Below, piece after piece: positions 1 through 6,060 of a stretch of 37,237 nt of DNA; positions within the stretch are counted from its first letter, which is position 1, and each line of letters starts with the position of its first letter. Below the pieces are notes generated by a model that did no database searches, had not been told where the DNA came from, and was given only the letters and a program-made list of their open reading frames with translations. The stretch lies in IMG/VR virus record IMGVR_UViG_3300031521_000190, positions 1-37,237 of that record. The stretch is one strand, 5' to 3'. The DNA comes from a virus. The position numbers were made by a program, and so were the translations under genes.

Positions 1-37
1 TTTTATAATTCGGTGAATTTATAAGGAGGGAAATTAA

Positions 38-286
38 ATGAATATTGACTGGATCAACGTGTTGGATCATGAACCTAAAGATTTAAGCGAATATGGACTT
101 GGAACAGATTATTTGGTAACAGTTAGGTGTGATACGTGGGAAAAAAAGAAAACCATGGTTATGACATGGTGTGAGCAAACTGTCAGAGGAAGGCGAGTAA
201 AACGCTGGAAGTGGAATGATAGACTTAAAATTGACGAGTGGAAAGTTACTCATTGGGCTTCGTTCCCGGAGCCAGCAGATGATTAA
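38..286 (+). CDS. DUF551-like small phage protein
   Basis: 82-aa protein whose ending (VTHWASFPEPADD) resembles the W-x-P-x-P end of DUF551 proteins, small domains common in phages of Firmicutes and enterobacteria with no known function. The opening, with W near the N-terminus followed by a DHEPKDL stretch, fits the same domain. The ATG follows a strong AAGGAGGG site. A second, longer DUF551-type protein lies at 9165-9785. Family assignment is by motif only. Confidence 0.7.
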   Translation: MNIDWINVLDHEPKDLSEYGLGTDYLVTVRCDTWEKKKTMVMTWCEQTVRGRRVKRWKWNDRLKIDEWKVTHWASFPEPADD

Positions 287-323
287 TAATTAAATGGATT
301 GTTTTATGGATTGGAGGTATTTA

Positions 324-908
324 ATGTATAAAGATATGGCAGGTTTATTAAAAGATAGAGAAATTGGAGACTGGAATTTGACTCACTTTACTATTGATCC
401 AGATAACCTTGGCGCTAAAATGCAAGGAATTGCGCCCGGTACTTATGTCAGACTGATGAATAAGGGCGAGATAGTAATGTCCAACACAAACATGGAAAAG
501 AGAACGAATTCAGACTTTTGCTATCATGTTCATGGTAATGTTTTAATTGGCGGTTTGGGAATTGGGATGATTGTTCTTGCAATTCAAGATAAAGAAGAAG
601 TAAAAAGTATTACTGTAATAGAAAAAAATCAAGAAGTGATTGATATGGTTGCTTCACAGCTTAATTTTAATGATAAGGTGAAAATAGTTCATGCAGATGT
701 ATTTGAATGGAAACCAGATAAGGGTATTAAGTTTGATGTTTCGTATATGGACATATGGAACTGGGTCAATGAAGATATTTACGAAAAAGAAATGAAACCA
801 CTAAAAAGGAAGTTTACAAGATTTCTTAAACCAACGACGGAAAATCCAAAAAGATATAATAAATGTTGGGCAGAATTTCACGCAAAGACGGGTAGGAGAT
901 TAGCTTAA
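324..908 (+). CDS. Class I SAM-dependent methyltransferase-like protein
   Basis: 194-aa protein with a Rossmann methyltransferase core. A glycine-rich motif I (GGLGIGM, about residue 75) is followed by a strand ending in the acidic VIEKN motif that would bind the SAM ribose. Then come an HADVFEW motif and DVSYMDIWN at the motif IV position. The spacing resembles spermidine-synthase-like methyltransferases, but the protein is short and no target-recognition domain is visible. The ATG at 324 is chosen over the in-frame ATG at 294 because a GGAGG lies 6 nt upstream of it. The substrate cannot be told. Confidence 0.7.
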   Translation: MYKDMAGLLKDREIGDWNLTHFTIDPDNLGAKMQGIAPGTYVRLMNKGEIVMSNTNMEKRTNSDFCYHVHGNVLIGGLGIGMIVLAIQDKEEVKSITVIEKNQEVIDMVASQLNFNDKVKIVHADVFEWKPDKGIKFDVSYMDIWNWVNEDIYEKEMKPLKRKFTRFLKPTTENPKRYNKCWAEFHAKTGRRLA

Positions 909-944
909 AATGATTATTTTAAATTGATATAAGGAGAGACCAAT

Positions 945-1364
945 ATGAACGATGTAGATTATGGAACTTTAAATTTATCTCTATTAAAAAATCCAATCGT
1001 TGTATTTGACAATACAATCGGAGCAAATAAAGAAAACATAAATACTCCTATCCTATATAAGGATTGCGTAGTTGGAACAGTGACGGATATAACGGAAGAG
1101 AGTATCTGTTGTAGAATATGGGATAAATTCATCTGGTTTTACCCAGAATTCAATTCTTCTGATGGTATTGAACCATTTAAACTGTATGGGATTGATATAT
1201 CTTTACCAGTCGATGAGATTAATAAACAGATAGAAACTGAAAATTATGTAGCAATTGAAATGTATAAACAATTTATGAAAGACAATATGGAAGAATGTGC
1301 AAAAGTAAGGAAACAGATTTTGAAGAATCAACCAGTAGATTATTTCAAAAGCAACTTAAAATAA
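945..1364 (+). CDS. Hypothetical protein
   Basis: 139-aa protein that I do not recognise. The ATG follows AAGGAGAGA at good spacing. The N-terminal two thirds alternate hydrophobic and polar residues, suggesting beta strands; the last 40 residues are charged and probably helical. It is followed 29 nt later by another small unknown gene in the same transcription unit. Confidence 0.7.
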   Translation: MNDVDYGTLNLSLLKNPIVVFDNTIGANKENINTPILYKDCVVGTVTDITEESICCRIWDKFIWFYPEFNSSDGIEPFKLYGIDISLPVDEINKQIETENYVAIEMYKQFMKDNMEECAKVRKQILKNQPVDYFKSNLK

Positions 1365-1393
1365 TAGTTTCAAACAGAAAAATGAGGATAATT

Positions 1394-1780
1394 ATGACAA
1401 GTCAAGAAAGATTTAATATAGTTAAGGATATTTTGGAGAAAAATGATTTATCTCTATGTACTTTAAACCTTAATCAGTTTGACAAAATATCCGATTTGGA
1501 TTTAATTGCTGGCGCAGATGATGTGGTGAAGAAAATCAGGAGATATGAGGCGTATATTGACAAGGAAAAGATGAAATATCCGGAAAGAATTATGAGAGAC
1601 GTCCGAAGAAATCTCGGATTAAATGAAATGGACACCAGTATGGACTTGGAAATATTTCAAATGGATAGAGAAGATATTTTGAATTCTGTATGTAATTGGA
1701 ATAATCTAGTGGGGTATGGTGGTCTGATCAGGGGTTGGATAGAAGATATTTATCAGATAAAATTAAAAGATGAAATTTGA
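1394..1780 (+). CDS. Hypothetical protein
   Basis: 128-aa acidic, mainly helical protein of unknown function. The open frame runs further upstream into the previous gene, but ATG 1394 is preferred because AGGA lies 6 nt before it. The same ATGAGGATAATTATG start context occurs at 29418, which supports the choice. Confidence 0.7.
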   Translation: MTSQERFNIVKDILEKNDLSLCTLNLNQFDKISDLDLIAGADDVVKKIRRYEAYIDKEKMKYPERIMRDVRRNLGLNEMDTSMDLEIFQMDREDILNSVCNWNNLVGYGGLIRGWIEDIYQIKLKDEI

Positions 1781-1797
1781 GATTTAAGGAGAAATAA

Positions 1798-2340
1798 ATG
1801 GCAAATAAGCAAAATAAATTAAGTGTGTTTATAAGTCTGGCTTTGCGGCACAACCCCGATGCTGCCAGGATAAAGCTAGATGAACATGGGTGGGCTAATG
1901 TTGATGAACTAATTACCGGAATCAACTATACTGGACGGCGAATAGACATGTCAGTATTAGAGGAAATAGTTGGCACTGACCAGAAACAGAGATATAGTTT
2001 TAATGAAGATAGAACGCTAATAAGAGCGAATCAGGGTCATAGTATTCCTGTTGATGTGGAGTTAAAAGAAACAGAACCGCCTATATTTCTTTATCACGGA
2101 ACAGCCGAAAGATTTTTAAGCAGTATAGAAGTAGAGGGGTTAAAGTCAATGAGCCGCTTATACGTTCATCTGTCAAGGGATATAGAGACAGCCTTGAAAG
2201 TCGGAGGTCGGCATGGAGAAGCGGTTGCTTTAAAGGTTAATAGTAAAGAAATGTTTGACGATGGTTATAAATTTTGTATATCAGAAAACGGTGTATGGCT
2301 GACAAAGGAAGTTCCTGTCAAATATATTAATAAAATCTAA
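1798..2340 (+). CDS. kptA: RNA 2'-phosphotransferase (KptA/Tpt1 family)
   Basis: 180-aa protein of full family length. Tpt1/KptA enzymes remove an internal RNA 2'-phosphate by transferring it to NAD+, through an ADP-ribosylated RNA intermediate. The hallmarks are present in order: the N-terminal LRH (R17, H18), a winged-helix half with DEHGW, KQRY with R65, IRANQGHS (R76, H81), then YHGT (99-102), RLYVHLS and GGRHG (R138) in the NAD-binding half. It therefore looks active. The gene follows an AAGGAG site 17 nt after its neighbour. Some family members also ADP-ribosylate RNA or DNA ends, so the in vivo substrate is open. The phage also carries RtcB at 12145-13338. Confidence 0.95.
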   Translation: MANKQNKLSVFISLALRHNPDAARIKLDEHGWANVDELITGINYTGRRIDMSVLEEIVGTDQKQRYSFNEDRTLIRANQGHSIPVDVELKETEPPIFLYHGTAERFLSSIEVEGLKSMSRLYVHLSRDIETALKVGGRHGEAVALKVNSKEMFDDGYKFCISENGVWLTKEVPVKYINKI

Positions 2341-2387
2341 GCTTCATTCAGATTCACTAAAATAAAAAAAAGAAAAGAGGTAGTAAA

Positions 2388-2747
2388 ATGAATATAAAAA
2401 AGTGCAAAGCTTTAAAAGCCTTGGGGTTTAAATACATAACAAGAGATATGGACGGAAGACTTGTTGCATGGATGAATGAGCCAGTAAGATCTATTTATTG
2501 TTTAGAAGAATTCGAAGAGAATATTAAAAATAAATATGGTAAAGACGTTTGCATAAGTATTGGAATTGAATGCCAAGAAGATGCGCACGAATGGATAGAT
2601 GGAGTTTATCCGAGTATGTGTGGATTTCAGTGCTCATCAAAAGACAATGTTGACACGAGAATGTATTCATATGGTCATTTTGAATTATTTGAATTGGTTA
2701 ATGAGTTTGAAGAAGTTACTTGGGAAAACAGTCCATATAAGATTTAG
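2388..2747 (+). CDS. Hypothetical protein
   Basis: 119-aa protein with no recognised domain. It starts at an ATG behind AAAGAGG. A basic N-terminal segment is followed by an acidic C-terminal half (FELFELVNEFEEV). It has three scattered cysteines besides one near the start, without a clear zinc-ribbon spacing. Confidence 0.65.
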   Translation: MNIKKCKALKALGFKYITRDMDGRLVAWMNEPVRSIYCLEEFEENIKNKYGKDVCISIGIECQEDAHEWIDGVYPSMCGFQCSSKDNVDTRMYSYGHFELFELVNEFEEVTWENSPYKI

Positions 2748-2784
2748 CTTTAAAACTAGGGTTTCAAAGAGAAAAGGAAGACGG

Positions 2785-3072
2785 GTGGTTAAACATATGT
2801 CATTAACATGGAGCATGAGAGATGTTTTAGTTGAAACATTTAATGATTTGTTAGAAAAGGATTTATCTTATTCTGATTTTACCGGAATAGCTGACGATAT
2901 TTTTAAAGTCACTGGAAACAATGTGATACGTTGGAGTACTAGTAGTGAGGGCTTATATTTTGAAATGAGAGATGGATCTGTTACATATCATCCTTATGAT
3001 GAACAGGCAGAAATAATGATATATGGAGGAAGGTCATATAAATTTAGTGGCTCAATGCTGAAATTAGCATAA
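2785..3072 (+). CDS. Hypothetical protein
   Basis: 95-aa protein of unknown function. The open frame extends back to 2599 inside the previous gene, so the start must be chosen. GTG 2785 has AAGGAAG at a suitable distance, while ATG 2797, four codons later, has only a weak GGTGG site. Either is possible. It is the last + strand gene before the convergent XRE regulator. Confidence 0.6.
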   Translation: MVKHMSLTWSMRDVLVETFNDLLEKDLSYSDFTGIADDIFKVTGNNVIRWSTSSEGLYFEMRDGSVTYHPYDEQAEIMIYGGRSYKFSGSMLKLA

Positions 3073-3090
3073 ATGTGTGATTCAAACAAA

Positions 3091-3116
3091 AAGACGAGCC
3101 TAGCTTGACTCGTCTT
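3091..3116 (-). terminator. Intrinsic terminator of the XRE regulator gene
   Basis: An 8-bp perfect stem (AAGACGAG with CTCGTCTT) encloses a 10-nt loop. Read on the minus strand it is followed by TTTTTGTTTG, a good U-tract. It overlaps the stop codon of the regulator gene. On the + strand it is followed by CTAATTTTA, so it may also weakly stop transcription arriving from the left. Confidence 0.75.
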
Positions 3117-3306
3117 CTAATTTTAAAATATCTCCTGGATTGCAGTCAAGTACCTTACAGATACTTTCGAGGACGGGAAACTTTATAGCATTAGTTTTTC
3201 CGCTGCATAGATTGGAAATATTCAAACGCGTTATTCCAGTTTCTTTAGCCAGCCAATATCGCGTTCTATTTTGAGCTTTTAACACATCGTCGATTAAAAT
3301 TTTCAT
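3100..3306 (-). CDS. XRE-family (Cro/CI-type) helix-turn-helix regulator
   Basis: 68-aa DNA-binding protein, the only convincing minus-strand gene here. The helix-turn-helix runs from about residue 16 to 55 (RYWLAKETGITRLNISNLCSG, then the KFPVLESICKVLDCNPGDIL helix typical of small YozG-like XRE proteins). ATG 3306 is chosen over an upstream in-frame ATG because GGTGAT precedes it. It is transcribed divergently from mazF, and the shared intergenic region holds two operator-like repeats, so it most likely represses itself and mazF. It could alternatively act as a lysis-lysogeny regulator. Confidence 0.88.
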   Translation of the reverse strand: MKILIDDVLKAQNRTRYWLAKETGITRLNISNLCSGKTNAIKFPVLESICKVLDCNPGDILKLEDESS

Positions 3307-3322
3307 AATTATCACCAAAAAG

Positions 3323-3351
3323 AGTATAACATATATATGCATTATTTACAA
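3323..3351 (-). promoter_or_regulatory. Promoter of the XRE regulator
   Basis: On the minus strand a TTGTAA -35 and a TATACT -10 are separated by exactly 17 bp. Its -35 lies 5 bp from the first operator-like palindrome, so autoregulation is likely. Confidence 0.65.
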
Positions 3352-3355
3352 TACG

Positions 3356-3401
3356 TATCGCAAGCGATATATACTGTTGACAATACGCACCGTCTGCGGT
3401 A
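3356..3401. promoter_or_regulatory. Paired operator-like repeats between xre and mazF
   Basis: Two related dyads, TATCGCAAGCGATA (3356-3369) and CACCGTCTGCGGTA (3388-3401), lie 32 bp apart, about three helical turns, each inside the repeat CAATACGYAYCG..GCGRTATA. The second fills the -35/-10 spacer of the mazF promoter. The first is a perfect palindrome; the second is degenerate in the middle. They are likely binding sites of the XRE protein. Confidence 0.7.
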
Positions 3402-3405
3402 TAAT
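3377..3405 (+). promoter_or_regulatory. Consensus promoter of mazF
   Basis: Perfect TTGACA and TATAAT hexamers are separated by 17 bp. This is the strongest promoter match in the window. An operator-like dyad in the spacer implies it is normally repressed. Confidence 0.85.
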
Positions 3406-3445
3406 ACTCACATGAGATGATTACATAAGAAAGGAGATGCGATAC

Positions 3446-3832
3446 GTGGATTATAAGAAATACGATATCATTAGGGTAAAATTTTTTGGTAGCATCGGAT
3501 CTGAGCAGGGCAAAGAAAGACCAGCGATTATAATTCAGAATGACATAGGGAACAAATTCTCTCCTACGTTAATTGTATTACCGCTTACATCAGAAATTAA
3601 AAATCTAAGACAGTCTACTCATATGATCGTAAACAAAAATGAAGGTAATGGACTGTCGGAAGATTCTATGCTGTTAGCTGAGCAGGTGCGTACAATTGAC
3701 AAAAGTAGGATTATTGAGAAGATGGGGCGTGTAGATGATCGTGAATTACAGAGAAATATATTCAAGTGTTTTATTAATTCAGCAGCATGTGATGATGACG
3801 ACGAAAAAGAATTAATGAGTCGGGAGGCTTAA
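3446..3832 (+). CDS. mazF: MazF/PemK-family endoribonuclease toxin
   Basis: 128-aa protein with the MazF fold signature: an initial YDIIRV strand, GSEQGKERPAIIIQND with the conserved RP, then SPTLIVLPLTS, and EQVRTIDKSRI near the C-terminus. Family members cut RNA at short sequences, leaving 2',3'-cyclic phosphate and 5'-OH ends. GTG 3446 is chosen because AAGGAG lies 9 nt upstream; the in-frame ATG 3437 directly abuts that AAGGAG and cannot be served by it. The C-terminus is unusually acidic (DDDDEKE). No MazE-like gene precedes it; instead there is a divergent XRE regulator, and a small unknown gene follows after 2 nt. Confidence 0.92.
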   Translation: MDYKKYDIIRVKFFGSIGSEQGKERPAIIIQNDIGNKFSPTLIVLPLTSEIKNLRQSTHMIVNKNEGNGLSEDSMLLAEQVRTIDKSRIIEKMGRVDDRELQRNIFKCFINSAACDDDDEKELMSREA

Positions 3833-3834
3833 TA

Positions 3835-4146
3835 ATGATAGAATTTAAAGAAATGTCAAAAACAGAACTTCATAAATTGATAGATTCGAATATGTTTAAT
3901 AAAATTTTAATAGCAACGGCGGATCTTGAAAAACGTAAAGATTGTGGAAGTAAACGATACAATAAAAAAGAAGGGAAAGAGCTTGTAGATAAATGTAAAA
4001 CAATTATAGCAATGATAGATAATGCGGATGACGAGGAGTCTTTGGACATATACGCATTGTATACCGTTCTACAAGAGGATATATTAAACATAAAACCAGA
4101 GGGCTTAGAGCATAAGATGTTGTTATTTCCAGAAGCAAAAGAATAA
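3835..4146 (+). CDS. Small helical protein co-transcribed with mazF
   Basis: 103-aa, charged, helix-rich protein of unknown function starting 2 nt after the mazF stop and behind CGGGAGG. It shows no AbrB/MazE swapped-hairpin motif. Its position and small size make it a candidate non-canonical antitoxin or MazF partner; this is inference from context only. Confidence 0.7.
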   Translation: MIEFKEMSKTELHKLIDSNMFNKILIATADLEKRKDCGSKRYNKKEGKELVDKCKTIIAMIDNADDEESLDIYALYTVLQEDILNIKPEGLEHKMLLFPEAKE

Positions 4147-4170
4147 CTGCTAGGAATACAAAAGCTCATG

Positions 4171-4200
4171 TTGACATATTCTATGCTTTTGTGGTAAAGT
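4171..4200 (+). promoter_or_regulatory. Promoter of the MrpR-like repressor gene
   Basis: TTGACA (4171-4176) and TAAAGT (4195-4200) are separated by 18 bp. It has no copy of the 13-bp operator found in the early promoters, fitting a repressor gene that must be on in lysogeny. Confidence 0.6.
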
Positions 4201-4208
4201 TAATATAG

Positions 4209-4222
4209 CGAAAGTATGTTCT
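4209..4222 (+). promoter_or_regulatory. LexA-box-like site upstream of the repressor gene
   Basis: CGAAAGTATGTTCT matches 12 of 14 positions of the Gram-positive LexA/DinR box CGAACRNRYGTTYG. It lies just downstream of the -10 hexamer, near the transcription start. The GTATGTTCTG core recurs at 5290-5303, so it could instead bind a phage regulator. Confidence 0.4.
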
Positions 4223-4243
4223 GTAATAGAAGCGGAGGTCAAT

Positions 4244-5179
4244 ATGGGTAAATATACATTATTTGATTTATGTAGTAAATATGACTGTGATATACCAAAA
4301 AATCTTCTGTCAGCAATCGAGAATAGGGATATTTTAAAGATGACAGATATTGAGTGGTTTGATGTTTTTATAAACATGAAAAAAATGCAGCGAATAACAG
4401 TTGACAAATATATAAGAATCATGTCTAATCTGTATGATTCTTGTTTTAAAGATGATATAATAAGCAAAAATCCATTTGATTCAATCATATTAAAGTCAGA
4501 GAATATTCTGGCTTCCATGAACAAAGATATTTACGTGTCTCCTGAAGACATAGATAATTGCATTGAATGTCTCCCAGATAAAATATATGGTGGTTGTTTA
4601 GTCCGTTTGTTCTATGAGGGGGCGCAAAGTAAGAATGATATATTTAATCTCACTCTCGACAAAATAGACCTCGTTACACGTAAGATTTATTTCGATAACT
4701 ACACTATAAGTATGTCAGATAAATTATATAAGGCGATTGTCGATTATAATGATCTGGAAGACTACTCAAGAGAGATTGTTATTAAAAAGCATGATTATCG
4801 TGATGTGAAACTGTTGCCTTTGAAACAGGCATATGAAAATAGCTTTGTAAAGATATTAGATGAATCCAATGCCGTGGATAATTTTGTTCCATTCCAAAAC
4901 TTGTGTAAACGGATCATATCGAAAACCGGATTTACCCAGGCTAGAATATATACGTCCGGACTTATTAATTTCTTATACAGTAAATGCGATGATTCTCTGA
5001 GTAAATTTGAAGAGCTGGTTGAAGAAAACGATAAGTATAAAACGCCAAACGATCTCACCAGTGAATTATTTAAACAGTACGCAAACGAGTACGGAGCATA
5101 TGACGATAAAAGAATGCTGAAATATAGATATCAAGATTATATACGTGATTTTAAGCAATACATTATAGGCCGAAGTTGA
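4244..5179 (+). CDS. MrpR-like phage repressor (inactive tyrosine-recombinase fold)
   Basis: 311-aa protein with tyrosine-recombinase architecture: a core-binding half (about 1-105, including ISKNPFDSI) and a catalytic-like half. The segment YEGAQSKNDIFNLTLDKID aligns with the usual TGLRxSELxxLxxxDID, but Gln replaces the first catalytic Arg. The C-terminal H-x-x-R pair and the nucleophilic Tyr context are also not visible. SPbeta MrpR (YopR) is such a catalytically dead integrase-like protein that keeps the prophage silent. Here the gene lies in the regulatory region, is about the right length, and is followed by 13-bp repeats in three early promoters. A degenerate integrase is the alternative, but no attachment site is seen. 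Confidence 0.78.
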   Translation: MGKYTLFDLCSKYDCDIPKNLLSAIENRDILKMTDIEWFDVFINMKKMQRITVDKYIRIMSNLYDSCFKDDIISKNPFDSIILKSENILASMNKDIYVSPEDIDNCIECLPDKIYGGCLVRLFYEGAQSKNDIFNLTLDKIDLVTRKIYFDNYTISMSDKLYKAIVDYNDLEDYSREIVIKKHDYRDVKLLPLKQAYENSFVKILDESNAVDNFVPFQNLCKRIISKTGFTQARIYTSGLINFLYSKCDDSLSKFEELVEENDKYKTPNDLTSELFKQYANEYGAYDDKRMLKYRYQDYIRDFKQYIIGRS

Positions 5180-5190
5180 TTCGGCTTATA
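5164..5190 (+). terminator. Stem-loop at the end of the repressor gene
   Basis: A stem of about 11 bp has a GCCGAA/TTCGGC core extended by a G-T and A-T pairs, with a GTTGA loop that contains the stop codon. No strong U-tract follows, so it may be a weak or factor-assisted terminator. Confidence 0.5.
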
Positions 5191-5205
5191 GATCAGGATG
5201 GAATA

Positions 5206-5218
5206 ACCATGTAGCAAT
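5206..5218 (+). repeat. 13-bp operator element, copy 1
   Basis: ACCATGTAGCAAT, a member of the ACYAnRTAGCAAT family. It lies 26 bp after the repressor gene and upstream of the promoter at 5248. No -35/-10 pair surrounds it, unlike the early promoter copies. Confidence 0.65.
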
Positions 5219-5224
5219 TAAGAT

Positions 5225-5238
5225 CGAACATATTTTCG
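5225..5238. promoter_or_regulatory. LexA-box-like site, best match
   Basis: CGAACATATTTTCG matches 13 of 14 positions of CGAACRNRYGTTYG. It sits 9 bp upstream of the -35 of the next promoter. It is the best of three such sites clustered in 1.1 kb of the regulatory region. Confidence 0.5.
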
Positions 5239-5247
5239 TTTATTTGC

Positions 5248-5276
5248 TTGACTTGTACTTTATTAAGTAGTACAAT
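5248..5276 (+). promoter_or_regulatory. Promoter with internal palindrome
   Basis: TTGACT and TACAAT hexamers are separated by 17 bp. The spacer contains TACTTTATTAAGTA, an inverted repeat flanked by a further GTAC match, which could be an operator. It drives the 97-aa gene at 5332. Confidence 0.65.
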
Positions 5277-5289
5277 TATCTCAATAAAA

Positions 5290-5303
5290 CAAACGTATGT
5301 TCT
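5290..5303 (+). promoter_or_regulatory. LexA-box-like site in the 5332 leader
   Basis: CAAACGTATGTTCT matches 12 of 14 positions of the Gram-positive LexA box and lies near the expected transcription start. It shares the GTATGTTCT core with the site at 4209. Confidence 0.4.
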
Positions 5304-5331
5304 GATAAACCGAATATTGGAGGAGGCTTTC

Positions 5332-5625
5332 ATGGGTAAAAATAAGAAAGATGTAGAAGAAATTCTAAAGAGGGTTAATGGCTGCAAGATTAAAGTCGGA
5401 ATAACGGTGAGGGATACTCAATGCTATTTATCCAGTCACATGGAGATAGATAAGTCAGTAATAGCTATTGATTATCATGGGATTTTAATTACCAGCAAGA
5501 GAGATAAGACCTCTAAGGTTGAACTAAGGTATAAGGATTTATTAGACATACGATGCAGAGAAGATTTCGCATATAGCGGAATTACATACATATATAGAAA
5601 TTCGGAAGTTACCATATTAGTATAA
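5332..5625 (+). CDS. Hypothetical protein of the regulatory region
   Basis: 97-aa protein of unknown function, rich in predicted beta strands after a basic helical start. ATG 5332 follows GGAGGAGG; the frame is open upstream but runs through the promoter. The gene has its own promoter with a palindrome and LexA-like boxes, and lies between the repressor gene and the first early operon. A role in switching, for example as an SOS-induced modulator of the repressor, is possible but unproven. Confidence 0.7.
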   Translation: MGKNKKDVEEILKRVNGCKIKVGITVRDTQCYLSSHMEIDKSVIAIDYHGILITSKRDKTSKVELRYKDLLDIRCREDFAYSGITYIYRNSEVTILV

Positions 5626-5631
5626 ACTTTA

Positions 5632-5672
5632 AAGGGCGAACGTCATAGGATAGCAGTCCTCGATTCGCCCTT
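5632..5672 (+). terminator. Long stem-loop after the 97-aa gene
   Basis: AAGGGCGAA pairs perfectly with TTCGCCCTT across a 23-nt interior that itself holds an AGGA/TCCT hairpin. No run of T follows. It probably separates this transcript from the early operon. A second weak dyad, GTGGCA/TGCCAC, lies at 5724-5737 before AATATTATTTT. Confidence 0.5.
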
Positions 5673-5783
5673 ATCAACGTAGATACCACATGTGCTCGAA
5701 TGAGCTTTGACATGCGATATGAAGTGGCAAATGCCACAATATTATTTTACAATATCAAGGCGAAAAAGTCAACACGATTACTA

Positions 5784-5812
5784 TTGACATGACTATATAG
5801 CAATGATATACT
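5784..5812 (+). promoter_or_regulatory. Early promoter 1 with repressor operator in the spacer
   Basis: TTGACA (5784-5789) and TATACT (5807-5812) are separated by 17 bp. The spacer contains ACTATATAGCAAT (5792-5804), beginning 8 nt from the -35 start, exactly as at 15315 and 28091. A bound repressor would block RNA polymerase. It drives the operon from 5859 onward. Confidence 0.85.
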
Positions 5813-5828
5813 GTAAATGCAAGAACTA

Positions 5829-5841
5829 ACCATATAGCAAT
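5829..5841 (+). repeat. 13-bp operator element downstream of early promoter 1
   Basis: ACCATATAGCAAT, 37 bp after the copy inside the promoter. The same 37-bp spacing recurs at 28099/28136, suggesting cooperative binding of a repressor to the two sites. Confidence 0.75.
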
Positions 5842-5858
5842 AGAATGGAGGAAATCAT

Positions 5859-6014
5859 ATGCAGCGGTGTAATAGATGTGGAGTAATGATGATAACTGGA
5901 ACTCATTATGAAGGACGGCATCACATTAAATATTCGGAATGTCCAGTGTGTCATGAGAGAATTAACGGAAAAGTAGAAGACAACGACAAGATTAAGGGCA
6001 TGAAGAATACATAA
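5859..6014 (+). CDS. Small zinc-ribbon protein
   Basis: 51-aa protein, the first gene of early operon 1, starting at an ATG 9 nt after GGAGG. Two CxxC knuckles (RCNRCG near the start and ECPVCHERI at about 28-31) form a classic zinc ribbon. It may bind DNA or a protein partner; its function is not known. Confidence 0.75.
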   Translation: MQRCNRCGVMMITGTHYEGRHHIKYSECPVCHERINGKVEDNDKIKGMKNT

Positions 6015-6060
6015 AAACGGAAATTCATTTGGAAAAATAAAAATAGAAAAGGAGAATTGA

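Noticed and set aside
3437-3439. ATG 3437 as the mazF start
   Set aside because: The AAGGAG directly abuts it (no spacer); the GTG at 3446 has correct spacing.
4244-5179. Active integrase with an attachment site
   Set aside because: Catalytic residues are missing, and no tRNA-end repeat or core duplication is seen nearby.
5724-5747. Rho-independent terminator at the GTGGCA/TGCCAC dyad
   Set aside because: The stem is short, the loop small and the T-run broken; it is noted only as a weak dyad.
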